From: Chrysomallon squamiferum | Lineage: Eukaryota; Mollusca; Gastropoda; Neomphalida; Peltospiridae | Assembly (NCBI GenBank): GCA_012295275.1 | Contig: CM022676.1 | Location: forward strand, 17,750,386-17,814,385 | DNA: 64,000 nt | Direction: 5' to 3' | In this document: positions 1 through 12,740 of the stretch, in pieces | Numbering within the stretch: position 1 is the stretch's first letter | How the letters are laid out: each line of letters begins with the position of its first letter | The notes under the pieces: generated by a model | The model's input: the letters and a program-made list of their open reading frames with translations, nothing else | Told to the model about the DNA's origin: nothing | Database searches by the model: none | Translations under genes and position numbers: made by a program

Positions 1-91
1 ACATAAATCTTCTTTAAAATAGATTAAAACAATTGAATAGATTAAGTACTACTAGACTGCATTGTTTATACGTAAGTTATAAAATGTGTAA

Positions 92-126
<35 letters not shown>

Positions 127-210
127 GAAGAACAACAACAGTAGCAAAAATATCAACGACATCAACAAAAACAACAACAACAATAATAATAATAATAAAT
201 AAATAAATAA
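92..210. repeat. (AAT)n / (AAC)n / (AAAT)n tract
   Basis: AAT repeats, then AAC-rich triplets, then AAT and tetranucleotide AAAT repeats. The rest of 1-660 is AT-rich with no supportable gene; 308-552 holds only short unconserved frames. Confidence 0.9.
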
Positions 211-665
211 ATAAATAAATAAATTTTACAGTGCACTAAATAGAAGTGTACATATTTTATTTCTCTCACGACGCTTGCATCACCAGTTTATCAAGATGAA
301 CTAACACGTGATTTTTGTTTGTTATGTTGGTCAGGTAAAAGTAGCGTGTCACAGGTGTATGAGACACACAAAGGTATATTCGGTTGTTATTTACAACGAT
401 CTGACAAATTCATTGTTAACAAACTCTCAGCACATAAGTGTAGAAATAAGCCGAGAAAATATGAAATTATTTACATTTGTCATCATTTCAATAAAGACGA
501 TATAGACAACCCAATTATTTCCAATAAACAGAACAAACTAACAAACTCGTAAATAGAAAATAATACAATTATATTAGATAATTTTATCACATCTTCTATT
601 GTCACTTTCCATATGTTCAAAAAGCCTAACGCTGTAATATTGTTTATTATAGGTATATCAATAGC

Positions 666-773
666 AGCGATAAAACAAATGCAATAACATATACACTGAT
701 TGGAACGGGTGATATTCCAAAAGGAACGTTAGATCAGAAGGAAGGAACTAACGAAGAAAGAAAAACAGATTGA
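666..773 (+). other. Dispersed short exon-like element, 'YTLxGT' copy 1
   Basis: Frame AAA ACA AAT ... encodes KTNAITYTLIGTGDIPKG followed by an acidic/basic tail and ends at TGA 771-773. Two other places in the window (13631 plus strand and 43858-43929 minus strand) encode near-identical peptides at an AG acceptor-like boundary. This copy lacks the segment between the 'cagcgata' motif and the AG seen in the other two, so it may be a deleted version. I do not recognise the protein. It may be a small exon of a duplicated gene or simply a conserved part of a repeat. Confidence 0.35.
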
Positions 774-911
774 ACTGAACAGATGCTAAGAACCAAAAAA
801 TAAATAAATAAATAAATAAATAAGAAGAAGACATACAATAAATAGCAATAAAAAGAATAAATTAAGAAAACGCAATATAAACAGTTTTTTAGTTTCAAAT
901 TAGTTACTTAC

Positions 912-970
912 CTGAAAAATGATCTGATCGATAATTTCTTAGAAACAAGTAATTTCTGTTTACCTCTTCT
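912..970 (-). promoter_or_regulatory. Noncoding first exon of BTB-cassette type, minus strand
   Basis: Read on the minus strand, this stretch resembles the 5' noncoding exons in front of BTB copies 2 and 3: an ACAGAAA-like start, a core close to CTATCGATCAG, and a T-rich end running directly into a consensus donor GTAAGT (complement of 906-911). No coding frame is needed to explain it. A matching promoter-like element lies upstream on the same strand at 1777-1940. The exon points out of the left edge of the window, so the gene it serves would lie outside. The alignment was made by eye against 46090-46141 and 42803-42887. Confidence 0.5.
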
Positions 971-979
971 ACTGTTCAC

Positions 980-1776
980 AGAGATCAGGTATCTATAAAC
1001 AAACAAATAAATAAATAAAGAAATAAATAAATACAATGAAATAAAGTAAAACGAAGTAATCAGATATCGCATAAATTGTATACGATACATTGAACTCTAC
1101 AGATACCGGACCAATTATACGGCGTCCTGAAATCGTGAAGGACCAGAAAACTGTAACTTTTTCCCGACGTTATTTTCATAGGTCGCGAGTGTAGGTTTTG
1201 TCCTCACCAGACGGAAACTACTCATTCACTCGCCGCATTGTTTACATGTCGAGTCGCCACAGCTGTGTATCGTCATTTTTATTTTATTTTTTTACATTTT
1301 TTTTACTTTTAAAATGTTTATGCCTAATTATTTACGGATTTAGATACCTTGGTACCTGAAAACTGGAAACTTCAGAAATCCGGAAACCTAAGGCGCCAAG
1401 GAGTCCGGGTAATTGGTCCAGTACCTGTATTTAGGTAATAGTATTAAAACTAGTGGTGCTGCAACTGCTACTAATACTATTAATAGAATAATAATTCTTA
1501 TTATAATGAGGATACCATTATTATTTTTATTTTTTAGAATTGTTTTTATTTTTTCTTTAATTTATAATTGCTATTGTAGGTGTTATTGTTATTAAGTATT
1601 TTTCGATATTTCTCATAAACCAGTGTGTTAGGTATAAGAAGAAAAAATCGTTTAACAAAATCACGCATAAAATGTATAGGCTTGACAAAATAGATTAAAA
1701 GTTCAATATGTCTGATCTGATTTAAGCAAAGTAATAATAGTACGGCATATGTTAAATTACAATAAAATACACAATA
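980..1776. other. Gene-free stretch
   Basis: AT-rich DNA with short (AAAT)n at 1004-1035 and a CpG-containing patch around 1100-1260. No splice-bounded frame or RNA gene recognised. Confidence 0.6.
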
Positions 1777-1940
1777 CCTTCAAATTTCAAAATGGCAGTC
1801 TCCCTAAGAAAGTACGTCCTTGCTTGGTGAGTGTTTTCCTGGAACTGACAACGTCCTGTTTGACAGGTAACTGAAATATCTTCTGTGTATCGCTGTTTAC
1901 AAAGTCGTCTGCTCATAAACACGTGACTGAAATCGATGTC
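1777..1940 (-). promoter_or_regulatory. Promoter-like element with E-box, inverted copy of 42539-42692
   Basis: The reverse complement aligns along most of its length with 42539-42692. Shared blocks are GACATC-GATTTCAGTCACGTG, GACG-TTGTCAG, CCAG-AAAAC-ACTCAC, AA-CAAGGACGTA and GCCATTTTGA-ATTTGAAGG. The CACGTG E-box lies at 1920-1925. In the other copy the element sits about 110 bases upstream of a noncoding exon with good splice sites, so a promoter role is likely but inferred. Here it would drive leftward transcription through the exon at 912-970. Confidence 0.45.
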
Positions 1941-2266
1941 ATACAGGTCACGCCACCTTTAGCGGTAAGAACATGCACATATTTTGTTACATGCAATACG
2001 TGCCGTATAATGTATCGTATCTTTCTATATATTTGTCATTACTTATTTTTGTCTGTGAAATATTTATCTTTATTTCTCAAAGTATATTGATGAAAAACGT
2101 ATCGCTAACGAGTTTCTGTTATGTAGGTCAGATAGAAATAGCGTGCTAATAGTACTGGTAACAAGAAACGTCATACCTAGAATCGTGAAAAATTAAATGT
2201 AATTGTGAATCAGAAAATATGGGACAATCTTTTATTTGTACATGTTATGAGAAAAAGCGAACTGTA

Positions 2267-2350
<84 letters not shown>
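2267..2350. repeat. (AAT)n microsatellite
   Basis: About 28 uninterrupted AAT triplets. Confidence 0.97.
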
Positions 2351-2352
<2 letters not shown>

Positions 2353-3799
2353 AAAAGTAAATAAATATGTAAGTAAATAAATAAAATAAAAACCTACTCA
2401 TCATTTATAGTAATACGTTTTATTTTTACTTACTTAATTTATTTATTTGTATTTTGTCTTTGTTTCTTTGTTTATTATTTTTTTTATTTCACCACATAAT
2501 ATGCAGTATAATATATAATACTACTAATTCATATTAATCTAAAAAAGTAAAAGTAAATTAATGAGTTAAAATAGATAATTTTCCACCAAATGAGTAATAA
2601 CGGTAATAATGATAATAACAGTAACAATAAATCTGTTTTAGACATTCCTACTAAGAAAATGAAACATCTCAACAACAAATATTAAGAACTAAATTCTTGG
2701 ATAAAATTGAAAGTGTTTAGAAAGTTCCACACCAAAATATCATATTAAAAACATTACTTGTGTGAATCATAGACAGTTCTTATTGAAGAATCTATAACAT
2801 TGTGATACTTAATTTAAATTCAAAGTCACCGTGTTCTTTAAGACAGATATAATCAGATGTAGACATTACACAGAATGTTTGTACCAGACACAGCACCAAG
2901 TAAAGTCAAGTCTGTGAAAAAAGAAAATATTCTTAAAAAAATGGCTAAATCTAGAAATCTTTAACTGCTGCAAATCTTATGGTTCAAGGGAGATAATGTT
3001 ATTTATTTATTTATTTCATTTATTTATTTTTATTTTAAAGAATAATCAACTTAATTACGTAATCCAAATATAAAATAACAAAGAATATGAAGATTTCTGT
3101 TAAAGATTAAAATGAAAAGAACAAAGTATGTCAATAAAACATAAAGTGAAAGATCATATGTTGTCTGTAAGCTTTATTATTAAGACATTTTCTTAATGAA
3201 TAATTTCCAGATCACATTATCTGTTAAGTTGTTTCTTAATATTTAAATTGTTTTGTAACCAAATGTCTTCATATTGTTATTTTATTATGTTAATATACTT
3301 TTATTAACAAAACAGAAATCTTGGTATGTTTTTGCTCTATAGTACTCTCAGCTCTTCAAAGGCTTATGAAACATTTTATACCATGTTGTTTTTTTTTTCA
3401 AATTTCTATTTTAGGATTATTGTGTTTTCTGTTGTTTACTACACATTTTTAGCTAGCATTTTCATCAGCTTGGGAGACAATTTCATCAGAGTGAGGAATA
3501 CTTTTATCTACATAGTTTTGAAATAACAGTAGAAGTAATACATGCAAATGTGGAGATAATCATACAAATAATAGTTACACCGACAGACAGATATAAGGAT
3601 GTTTTAATATTATGACTGAGTTAAGGAAACAAGTCTGGACTGATTTCAGTATTCTATACCTGGTTTATGTTTAACAAAGATTTTTTTTGTATGGATTTCT
3701 CTTCAAATGAACATATATACTAATATTAATTTGCTATTTTGAAAACAAATGTATATCATTAAGATTCTTTTATAATATATAAATCAGTTAACCTCTGTC

Positions 3800-4014
3800 A
3801 GTTTATTCATATCTATCTCTGTTTATTCATATCTGTCTGTCTATCTGTATGTTTGTCTGTCTGTCTGTTTATGCATATCTGTATATCTATCTGTTTATTC
3901 ATATATGTCTGTCTGTCTGTTTATTCATATATGTATGTATGTCTGTTTATTCATATCAGTCTGTCTGTCTGTCTGTCTGTTTATTCATATCAGTCTGTCT
4001 GTCTGTCTGTCTGA
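3800..4014. repeat. Compound minisatellite (CTGT)n + TTTATTCATAT
   Basis: About seven copies of a TTTATTCATAT-like block alternate with runs of CTGT/CTAT tetranucleotides of variable length. The two rightmost units are near-identical, with CAG-(TCTG)n spacers, indicating recent expansion at that end. Confidence 0.85.
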
Positions 4015-4421
4015 CTCTATGCTACAGTCAATCCGTGGAACCAGTCTTTACACATATTACACAAAATAACTAAAGTGATTTAAGTCGTATTGCTGACAGT
4101 TCTTATACAGGGGTTTTTTGGTGTTTTTTTTTTTTTTTTTTTTTGTGTTCCTATGATGGGTAATTATATTAAAAAATGTATGATAGATGGTTATAAATAT
4201 TTATTTCTCTACAAATGTACACATACATATTAATATTAATTTGTCATTTTAAAAATATATATATGTTTTTATTAATTTTCATTTTTAATGATAAAGTGGA
4301 TGGGAAGAATGAATAACAAATTCTGTGTTTAGCTGTTATTACAGACATTTCACCAAATGTCAGTCTTGTCTGAGAATCAAGTCAGGGCAGCAGATCGTAT
4401 TTTTTACAAAATGACAATGAA

Positions 4422-4638
<217 letters not shown>

Positions 4639-5661
4639 GAAAATCGTTCATTAGAGAGACAGAGACATCTAAGACATTATCTTTCCAAATAATTTTCTCG
4701 CAGTTAAATTAAACACTAATAAAAAGGCAGGATAAGGACTGGTTAAGGAAAGCTTGCAAATAAAGTTATTATAGTTCTTAATTTCAGTACTCATTTTATT
4801 ATATAGCCAAAGGGAACTTCTTAATTTTAATTCAATAAATGTGTATGAAAACATATACTGTATACTATTTTTACAACTTCAGTTAGTGTTAGATTTAAAA
4901 TTTAAAAAATCATAATTTCATATTTATTTATCTGTTTCTAGAAAAGGTATGATATCAGTTCACACTGAATTTATTCTTTCGATCCCATCTTTTTTTTTAC
5001 TACTACTACTAACACCTGTCATTATTACCAAACGTATAATACTACTTTTTCTAATAATAGATATGTTCATTGCTTGTGTTATTTTAATTTTATTATATTT
5101 ACATATTTAGTTATTTTCTTTGCTGACTACCCTCTTTTGGCCTGTACCTGAATTAATTTTGTGAAACTCGTATGACTGCGCGTATTCAAAACCCGACTGA
5201 ACATGATGAAGCGTTTCGCCTCGCTAAACAGATATAATGTAAACTGATAACGTATACATAGGGGTTCAGCACTGGCGTGTCACTGTACATACAAGACGAA
5301 ATTCCAACCTCTTTCTATATCTGATAGTTGTATTATATTGTCTTATCTTAACCAGATCCAGAATCATCCAGTTCCACGTTCAGTTTCAGATAGGATTCAT
5401 TTTTCCACTGTGTGTGTTTGTCTTAAAACAGGTTCATTTTCAAATGAGCATGTTATTCGTGGTAAATGATATCTAACAAAGACCCGATTCAAGATAGTTT
5501 ATTATTCACATTTTGAAAATAAATAAGTAAATAAATAAATAAATAAATAAATAAACGAAATGATGATGGTTATGATGATGATAATAATTAAAATAATAGT
5601 AATAAATAAATTAATAGCAGTAATAGTATCTCTGACAGAAAATAATAGTTTTACGCATTAA

Positions 5662-5764
<103 letters not shown>

Positions 5765-6551
5765 TTGTGTGTGCGTGTGTGTGTGTGTGATATATATGTT
5801 AAAAAAGTTTCTTTCTTGCTTTCTTTCTTTTCTTAGATGAAAAGGGTCTGTAGATTTTATTATTTGTAGGTTACTGTTTGCATGGACTAAGCGAACAGTA
5901 TATATTTTATTTTTATATTCTAATTTGTTAGACAGCGAGACAAATTACATTCAGAAATATCAGTATTTCTAGATACTGTTAGATCTGGAAAGAGATTTGA
6001 TTAATTTCATATCATAATATGTTTGATCGGGAAATTCGTTTAATACTGACATAAAGTATGAAGAAACATGATAGTTTAGGTGTACGTTTGTGTTCTTTTC
6101 CTTTATTTGTAATGTTCTTTATTTCTGTATTTAACAAGACGAGGACATCTTGATCATGCTTGTGTGTGGAGTGTTGTCTTTATAGTACTCCTGAATAAAT
6201 CTGTCATATTAAAACACTTTTTTATTTTTCATACATCAAACAATGTAGTATGGTTCGCTTCACTAAACAAATAAAATATTATTTGAAAAAAGAAATTAGT
6301 ATGGAGACGTGAAGAGCTAGAAAAACAAAAGAAATAAAAGAAAGATAGACAGAGCAGAAGAAGCGATTCCTTTGTTCGTCAGTGAAACAAAATCTTATCT
6401 TTATTTTCTTAGAGTGGCCATATTCAAGATTTCTTTGTTTCATTTGTTTTTCTCCACCCACCCATAGACGCTATTAACTGAATAAACGTGGGTGATTTCA
6501 CTTTGTAAGTTGGAGCTTTTCTTTTCTGGGAATATGTGTGTATGAGTGTGT

Positions 6552-6607
<56 letters not shown>

Positions 6608-7091
6608 GCGTCTATATATTTTCACTAGGAAGCTAGAGTTCGAAATGACAAATATATATATACATAAGATAAAACAAAACGAAACATAATACCTTTTTGA
6701 AAAAACAACAACAACTGAAAGTAAAGGCAACATCGGCTAAAACATTAAATACTCCTAACATAATATTCAGTTCACTTCTCTGTAAATTTATTGACAAAGG
6801 TTTAGATAAACAGAGTGCGAATCATAATTAAAATACTTGTGTGTGTCATAATAATTAATATCAAGAAATCAGTTTAGTTACACTCATAGAAAAAAATGGC
6901 ATTGTAACACAGTTACACACACATACGCACACACTGTATATATTTTGCTTAGTCAATTAATAAAATATGAACTAAAATATTTTGAATTAATTAGTTTAAA
7001 AACAATGTTTGTATGTGTGTATATGTGTGTTAATAATAAGAAACAAAGATATCTAATATATAGAGGGAAAAGGTATGAATTATTAATAATA

Positions 7092-7137
<46 letters not shown>

Positions 7138-7784
7138 GTTATCTTTCTTTTCTGTTTTTCACTGCTATTGATTACTTATATATAAAAGGGTTGATAATCG
7201 TCTACATGTAACTATACAATTTGGAACAAGATCTATTTTGGTGTAGAAGTGTATTATCTTTCTCTTTCGTCCGAAAAACCTGTTCGCTGTCGATCTGGTG
7301 CATTTTACCTGGAACAAACAACTATTATACTACTTTACCTATATCCTCACTGAATTAGTTTGATACTTGTCTGGTGGACTAACAGTCATTTACCAATTAA
7401 ACATGGCTGACAAATCAAAGAACAGATTCCAACCAGAATTTCATAGACAGGAACTATAAACATTAGCGCATGTTGTTAGTGATGTCAACATATGATTTTT
7501 ATGTAGTGGCAGAAGGTGCCGAGCGTATCATGTTTAGTTAATAAGAGGCAGTGTTTTCTTATCTTTTTATTTTTATTTTTTTTTTTTAAATTTTTTGAAC
7601 TTACAGAAAATTTCTATAAGGTGTCTGAAGCCATTCTTATCACTGTTGTTGTTTTCGTGTCGTTGCTATTAATGCTCATACTGTTATTGTTATTATTTCT
7701 TTATTGTTGTTGTTATTACTATTACTGTTATTGTTATTATTATTGTTGTTGTTGTTGTTGTTGTTATTACTGAATGACGCTTTG

Positions 7785-8100
7785 TACAAAATGTTCTGTT
7801 CACAGATATTAAGGATGTTCTTTGACCCCCTCTCTCATTACTACGTAGAAACCTCAAAACATAAATAATTGATATCTCAAAAACGTGACTAGATACTAAA
7901 TTGGATACCTCACAAGAGATATGTACTCACGTGTTTTAAATTCCGGTGTTACTAATCATATTTCGTCTTTTCTTCTCTATGCACGCTCGAGTTAGTTTCA
8001 GCAAGGGACTGATTCACTCTAATAACAGAGGAGGGGAACAGGGCCGGTACTGAGTCTTCAGTGTTTTAAGATGAGGAACAAAATTGTATAGTTTTCTTTC
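7785..8100 (-). repeat. CCGGCCCTG interspersed repeat, inverted copy
   Basis: The reverse complement matches the family typified by 51596-51960: CAGTACCGGCCCTGTTCCCC, a block around AATCAGTCCCTTGCT, a block around CTCGAGCGTGCA, an AAAACACGTG block and GAGGTATCC-GTTTAGTA. A TTA-rich triplet tract (7680-7770) abuts the end that carries (AAT)n in other copies. No coding frame. Confidence 0.8.
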
Positions 8101-8175
8101 GGTTTTGTTTCGTAGAGACACACACACATGCGTTTTAACGTAACAAGAACTGTAACAAGAACTGCAACAAGAACT

Positions 8176-8224
<49 letters not shown>

Positions 8225-8344
8225 TTACTTACTTATTTATGCTTGTATATATATACACACACACAAACATAAATAAATAAATAAATGATGTATACAAAAG
8301 TAAGATCAAGAGAATTAGAAGGTTAAAACAAAGAAGACAAAAGA

Positions 8345-8560
8345 AAAACCCGAGATAGGAAAAACGTGACTACGTATTAAATTTAATACCTCAATGAAAA
8401 TCTTAGACGCGAGTTTTAAATGCAGGTGTTACAGATCAGGTTTTGTCTTCTGTTTACTCTGCACGTTGAAGTCAGCTTAAACAAGGGACTGATTCACAAT
8501 AATCTAAGGTGAGGGTGACAGGGCCGGTACTGAGATTTGTAGAAATTAATGGTGAGAAAT
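8345..8560 (-). repeat. CCGGCCCTG interspersed repeat, diverged inverted copy
   Basis: A second inverted copy, closest to the variant near 50945-51110 and 53930-54010 (AAAACACGAGTCTAAGAT-like block, CTCAGTACCGGCCCTG end). A (TA)n tract (8178-8220) separates it from the previous copy. Confidence 0.75.
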
Positions 8561-8949
8561 AAAACTGACAAAGATAGATGGGCACACAGAAAACTAGACA
8601 GAGATCCAACAGCAACACTGAACATTTCTTAGACGGGAAAATAATAATATAAAACAGTAATTAAAATAGCTTCACAAAACTGTTCTACTAGCATGGTACC
8701 GCTGAATGACGTCACATGATGTAACAGTTTTCTGTAATTTTAATATGACCGTTTACATAATTAATTACTTATTTTTATGTCTATACTGTTATTACTATTG
8801 CTACCAGTACTATATAATTAACTTATTGAATAATGCTATTTATTTCAATAATATTACAAATGTTTTTTCTCTGTTTGTTGCTTTATTTATTTATTTATAG
8901 GGAACAAAATTGCTTTGTTGTGCAGCTTTTCGTTTTTGGCTCCAGATTC

Positions 8950-9180
8950 GTTGAGAGAGACAGAGAGACAGATTTCCTTCATGAACTAAGTTCCTGTTTT
9001 TTGCTACTTAGAAAAGTAGTTATTAATAATGAGTCACTGACTAACACTACTTACTTTGTTTTGTAAATGGCAAAATTTCTGTAAAGATTAGAATGTAGCT
9101 TACAGAGGCACTACATTTCACACACATGTTAATAACAGCAAGAGAATTTTTATTTTTTACACTGTGTGGATAATAGTTAT
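8950..9180 (+). repeat. Direct repeat, left unit
   Basis: AGACAGATTTCCT-CATGAACTA ... AGATTAGAATGTAGCTTACA ... ACTGTGTGGATAA recurs at 9437-9603. The two units are separated by a non-homologous stretch and a long (GA)n array (9330-9436). The left unit carries small insertions relative to the right one. Confidence 0.8.
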
Positions 9181-9326
9181 TTGATGACGTCAGACAGTGG
9201 TTGGGAACAGAGCTGAATTAACAACGTAGCAGTTGTAGTAAATGTTCGGGTTCAGGGGCCCGCGGATCACACATACACAGATACATAAACACACACTAGA
9301 TAATTAACACATCAACAAAAATGTAG

Positions 9327-9603
<277 letters not shown>

Positions 9604-9611
9604 GGAAACGC

Positions 9612-9612
<1 letters not shown>

Positions 9613-9701
<89 letters not shown>

Positions 9702-9704
9702 CAT
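9613..9704. repeat. (AAT)n fused to (ATT)n, self-complementary array
   Basis: About 18 AAT triplets run straight into about 12 ATT triplets. The two halves are reverse complements and could fold back on each other. Confidence 0.95.
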
Positions 9705-9754
9705 TAGTAGTAGTAGTAGTAGTAGCAGCATTACTATTATTGTTATTATTATTA

Positions 9755-9965
9755 TTGAAACTATTTGATATTTCCAAAAGGGACATTGGCAAAGAGTTTG
9801 ACTTTGTACTGTATCGTTTAGAAACATCACGATATGAACGACTGAACTGAAAGGCTATGAAAACCAGCGAAATGATAACTTGTATTACTCATATTGTCCT
9901 GTAGGTTGTTTTTATAATCATGATTTTCAAACAGACTGGTTCGACAACACATTTATTCAAGATAT
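9755..9965 (+). repeat. Inverted-duplicate segment (partner 50085-50300)
   Basis: The reverse complement of 50085-50300 aligns through blocks such as TAGTTTGACTTTGTA-TGT-TCGTTTA, ATGAAAACCAGCGAA-TGATA and GACTGGTTCGACAA. Both copies are next to AAT/AGT triplet arrays. No coding frame is conserved between them. Confidence 0.8.
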
Positions 9966-10107
9966 CGATAAACGATGTAGATTAAGAGAAAACAAAATAA
10001 AATTAAGATAATGAAAGAAAAGTTGTAAATTGTTCCAAGGGCTCACTTTAGTTTTACATATGTAGTGTTAATGTGTGAAACACGATATGTAAACTCATTT
10101 TAGTGTA

Positions 10108-10109
<2 letters not shown>

Positions 10110-10154
<45 letters not shown>
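10110..10154. repeat. (AC)n microsatellite at truncation point of BTB copy 1
   Basis: A pure AC run directly upstream of the surviving tail of exon 1 of BTB copy 1. The sequence upstream of it is not the BTB exon present in copies 2 and 3. Confidence 0.95.
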
Positions 10155-10156
<2 letters not shown>

Positions 10157-10166
10157 CTGTATATCA

Positions 10167-11542
10167 AACTTCGCGAACAGTCAAATATCAAAATACCAGA
10201 TGTGCAGGTAGACATCTTCTCAGAGTTTTTAAAGTATGTTAAAACACACTAACACACACACATACACACATAAACATACACACACACACACACAAACATA
10301 CACAGACATGGAAACATACGTACGAACACAGTGAGGAAGAGAGACATAGAGACAGACAGAAACGTTGATAACAATAGAGTTTTTGTTAGTAATCTAATTA
10401 TTTTCTAATTAATTAATCTCACATAGTTATCTCACATTTAAAAATCTTAATCTACTTCTTTTACACAGATATCTTTACACGGATGACGTCGTCCTAACAG
10501 GCGACAACGTCACCGGTCTGCTGTATCTATCGAGAAAGAACATCATCACAACTCTTGAAGATCAGTGCACCAAATACTTGGAGTCGTCGTTGTCGTCACA
10601 GAATGCGTGCGTCGTGCTGGAACAAGCTCACCTATTTGATGAACATGATCTAAGGAAAAAAAAACTCTGGACTACATTTTGAAGAATGGCGACGAAGTTT
10701 TGAAATCAGATGAAGTCACCGATCTTTGTCACGAATGTCTGGTTCAGATCGTACGATCAGACGAACTGACAGCAGACGAGGAAATTGTTTTCGAAGCCGC
10801 TTTGAAGTGGGCTGACAGCGCGTGCAGCAAGCAAGAGAAGACGAGTGAAAAAAACATGCGCAAAGCACTGGGAGAGGTCGTGAAGCACGTGCGTTATCCA
10901 TTACTAGATCAGACGTATTTTGTAAAACACGTTACACCCACTCACATACTCACTGAGACAGAAGAACTCAAGATTTTGAAACACTGGGTGAGTAGTAATG
11001 AAGATGTTTCACCTTTTAACTCAAACATGAGAACTAAAACACAGATTACAATAAACAGGTTTGGTGCGTGTAGTGGATTATTTGATGAATTATATGGTTA
11101 CTACTTGTCATGTTCTGGTAAAGAAGATGCCGCCATTACTTTCTCTGTCAACAAAAACGCTTTACTTCGCGGATTTCAGTTGTACTGTCACTATGTACCA
11201 CGACGCTACGACGTCCGCGCCTTCGTCACTCACACAAGAACAGACGAAATACTGGACGGGTCTCCATTGACACAGAGATATGAAAACGTCGTGTCTCCCG
11301 TGTATGACGTCGTGTTCAGACATCCAGTGAAAATTGCTAAAGTAACTAAGTACAGCTTGTTTGTTAATGTTAAGGGAGGAGACACAGGGTGGGGATCCTG
11401 GGGACGTGAAGGTAAATCAGAAATTGTTTTAGACTCTTTTGTTTGTAGATTTTCTGAGTCACACAAATCTAAACACAGTGACAGAAAATTTTGTACACCT
11501 GTGATAGGCGGACAAATACCTGCTTTGTTATTTTTAGTGTAA
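10167..11542 (+). pseudogene. BTB-BACK-PHR gene copy 1, 5'-truncated and frameshifted
   Basis: Only the last ~65 bases of exon 1 survive (10169-10233, encoding LREQSNIKIPDVQVDIFSEF). They are followed by a donor GTATGT and an intron of about 235 bases. Exon 2 starts at 10469 after TTTTACACAG and gives the end of the BTB domain (YLYTDDVVLTGDNV). A poly(A) run after 10653 has two bases more than copies 2 and 3, shifting the frame. From about 10679 the BACK and PHR domains read open to TAA 11540-11542. Most of the BTB domain, including the start codon, is missing and replaced by (AC)n. Related families (BTBD1/2/3/6) are cullin-3 ligase adaptors. A truncated BACK-PHR product from an internal start cannot be excluded, but decay is the simplest reading. 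Confidence 0.85.
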
Positions 11543-12740
11543 AAAACAACATCGTTCAAACAATGTCACTTTTAGTCATCACTGGGCTCATATTTTTATT
11601 TATTTATTTATTTATTTATCTTTGTTTACGTTTTGTTTTTCTGATGACGTCATTTGAAATATTTGATTTGTAATTGACTGACTTCTGTGAAACACGTGTA
11701 TGATGTATATAAACATATAATTTCTTATTTCTGATTATTACTATTTTTTATTTATTTATTTATTTACGCATTTTTATTTGTATTTTTTTTATATGAAACA
11801 TAATATCTATATAAATTATGTATGTATTACCTGGTTGATAGACATGAAAATAAGAACTGTGGTTTGATTTATTGATTCATTTTCTTTTACTAAGACTAGC
11901 AATTCTTATTTATTTAGTTATGGATGAGACTTAAAGAAACGTAACACAGATTAATACATTTTTATTTTTATTATGAATTTTGACTTCGTTTATTTTTGTG
12001 TTTTTGTTTAAAATGTAATCAGGTGAATACCAACGATATAGAAATAAATGTATCAGGTATTATGATTTACTTTTTGTTATTTATTTATTTATTTATTTCT
12101 TTTCTGCAACCATTGAGTAATAGTATATGTATATTTATGAGTATATATGTGTGTGTGTGTATACACACACACACACAAACAATACATACATGCATACAAA
12201 CATATACACATATACATTAGCTTGCCTTAGGTTTCACCAACACTGATCATTAGTTAATTTTAAAAAAATAGACAATAATAAATAAAATGTTTTAAATTAT
12301 TTCATCACAGAAAAAACACACACACACACACATACACACACACACAGTGCACTCGGCAAAAAAGAACCTTGGACTAACCGAGATTTGTGTATAAACTAGT
12401 GTAGCAGGAAATCACAAACCCTGTAAATCACAAACCCTGTAAATCACAAACCCTGTAAATCACAAACCCCTCCTAATATACCACACACATAGCAGTAGTA
12501 ATGGTGTTTTTAATTGCATCTCACTATAAACATTCCTTCCATATGTGATTTTGTTATGAACAACATACATTTGATGTTAGAAATTTGTGCTTTTTGGTAC
12601 ATATTTCTGCCCAAAATTACGTTTGTGTTTAAAAACGGTTTCAAGTACAGTATATCTGTTAAATTTCAACCAAAAAGTATTTCATCCCGCCTGAGAAGAA
12701 ACATTTCTTACAAAAGAAAAATGTTTTCATTTGTGTAAAA
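11543..12740 (+). other. 3' flank shared by the BTB copies
   Basis: Downstream of the stop, blocks recur after all three copies: ATCACTGGGCTCATAT, (TTTA)n, a D/GATGATGTATAAACAT block, GACATGAAAATAAGAACT, AAGACTAGCAA, TATGAATTTTCACTT-like and GTTTAAAATGTAAT. The TAATA-ACCACACACA-AGCAGTAGT block with TTAATTGCATCTCACTATAA recurs at 49084-49140. The flank therefore belongs to the duplicated unit. It probably contains the 3' untranslated region. Confidence 0.75.
12409..12471 (+). repeat. 16-bp tandem repeat AAATCACAAACCCTGT x4
   Basis: Three perfect 16-base units and a fourth ending in CCTCC. The copy 2 flank has a single unit (CCCTGTAAATCACAGACCCTCC, 49055-49082), so the array expanded after duplication. 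Confidence 0.95.

Noticed and set aside
11230-11559. Antisense open frame of 109 codons over the PHR region of BTB copy 1, also seen over copy 2 (48004-48363)
   Set aside because: Mirrors the sense PHR codons; the similarity between the two antisense frames follows from the sense homology.
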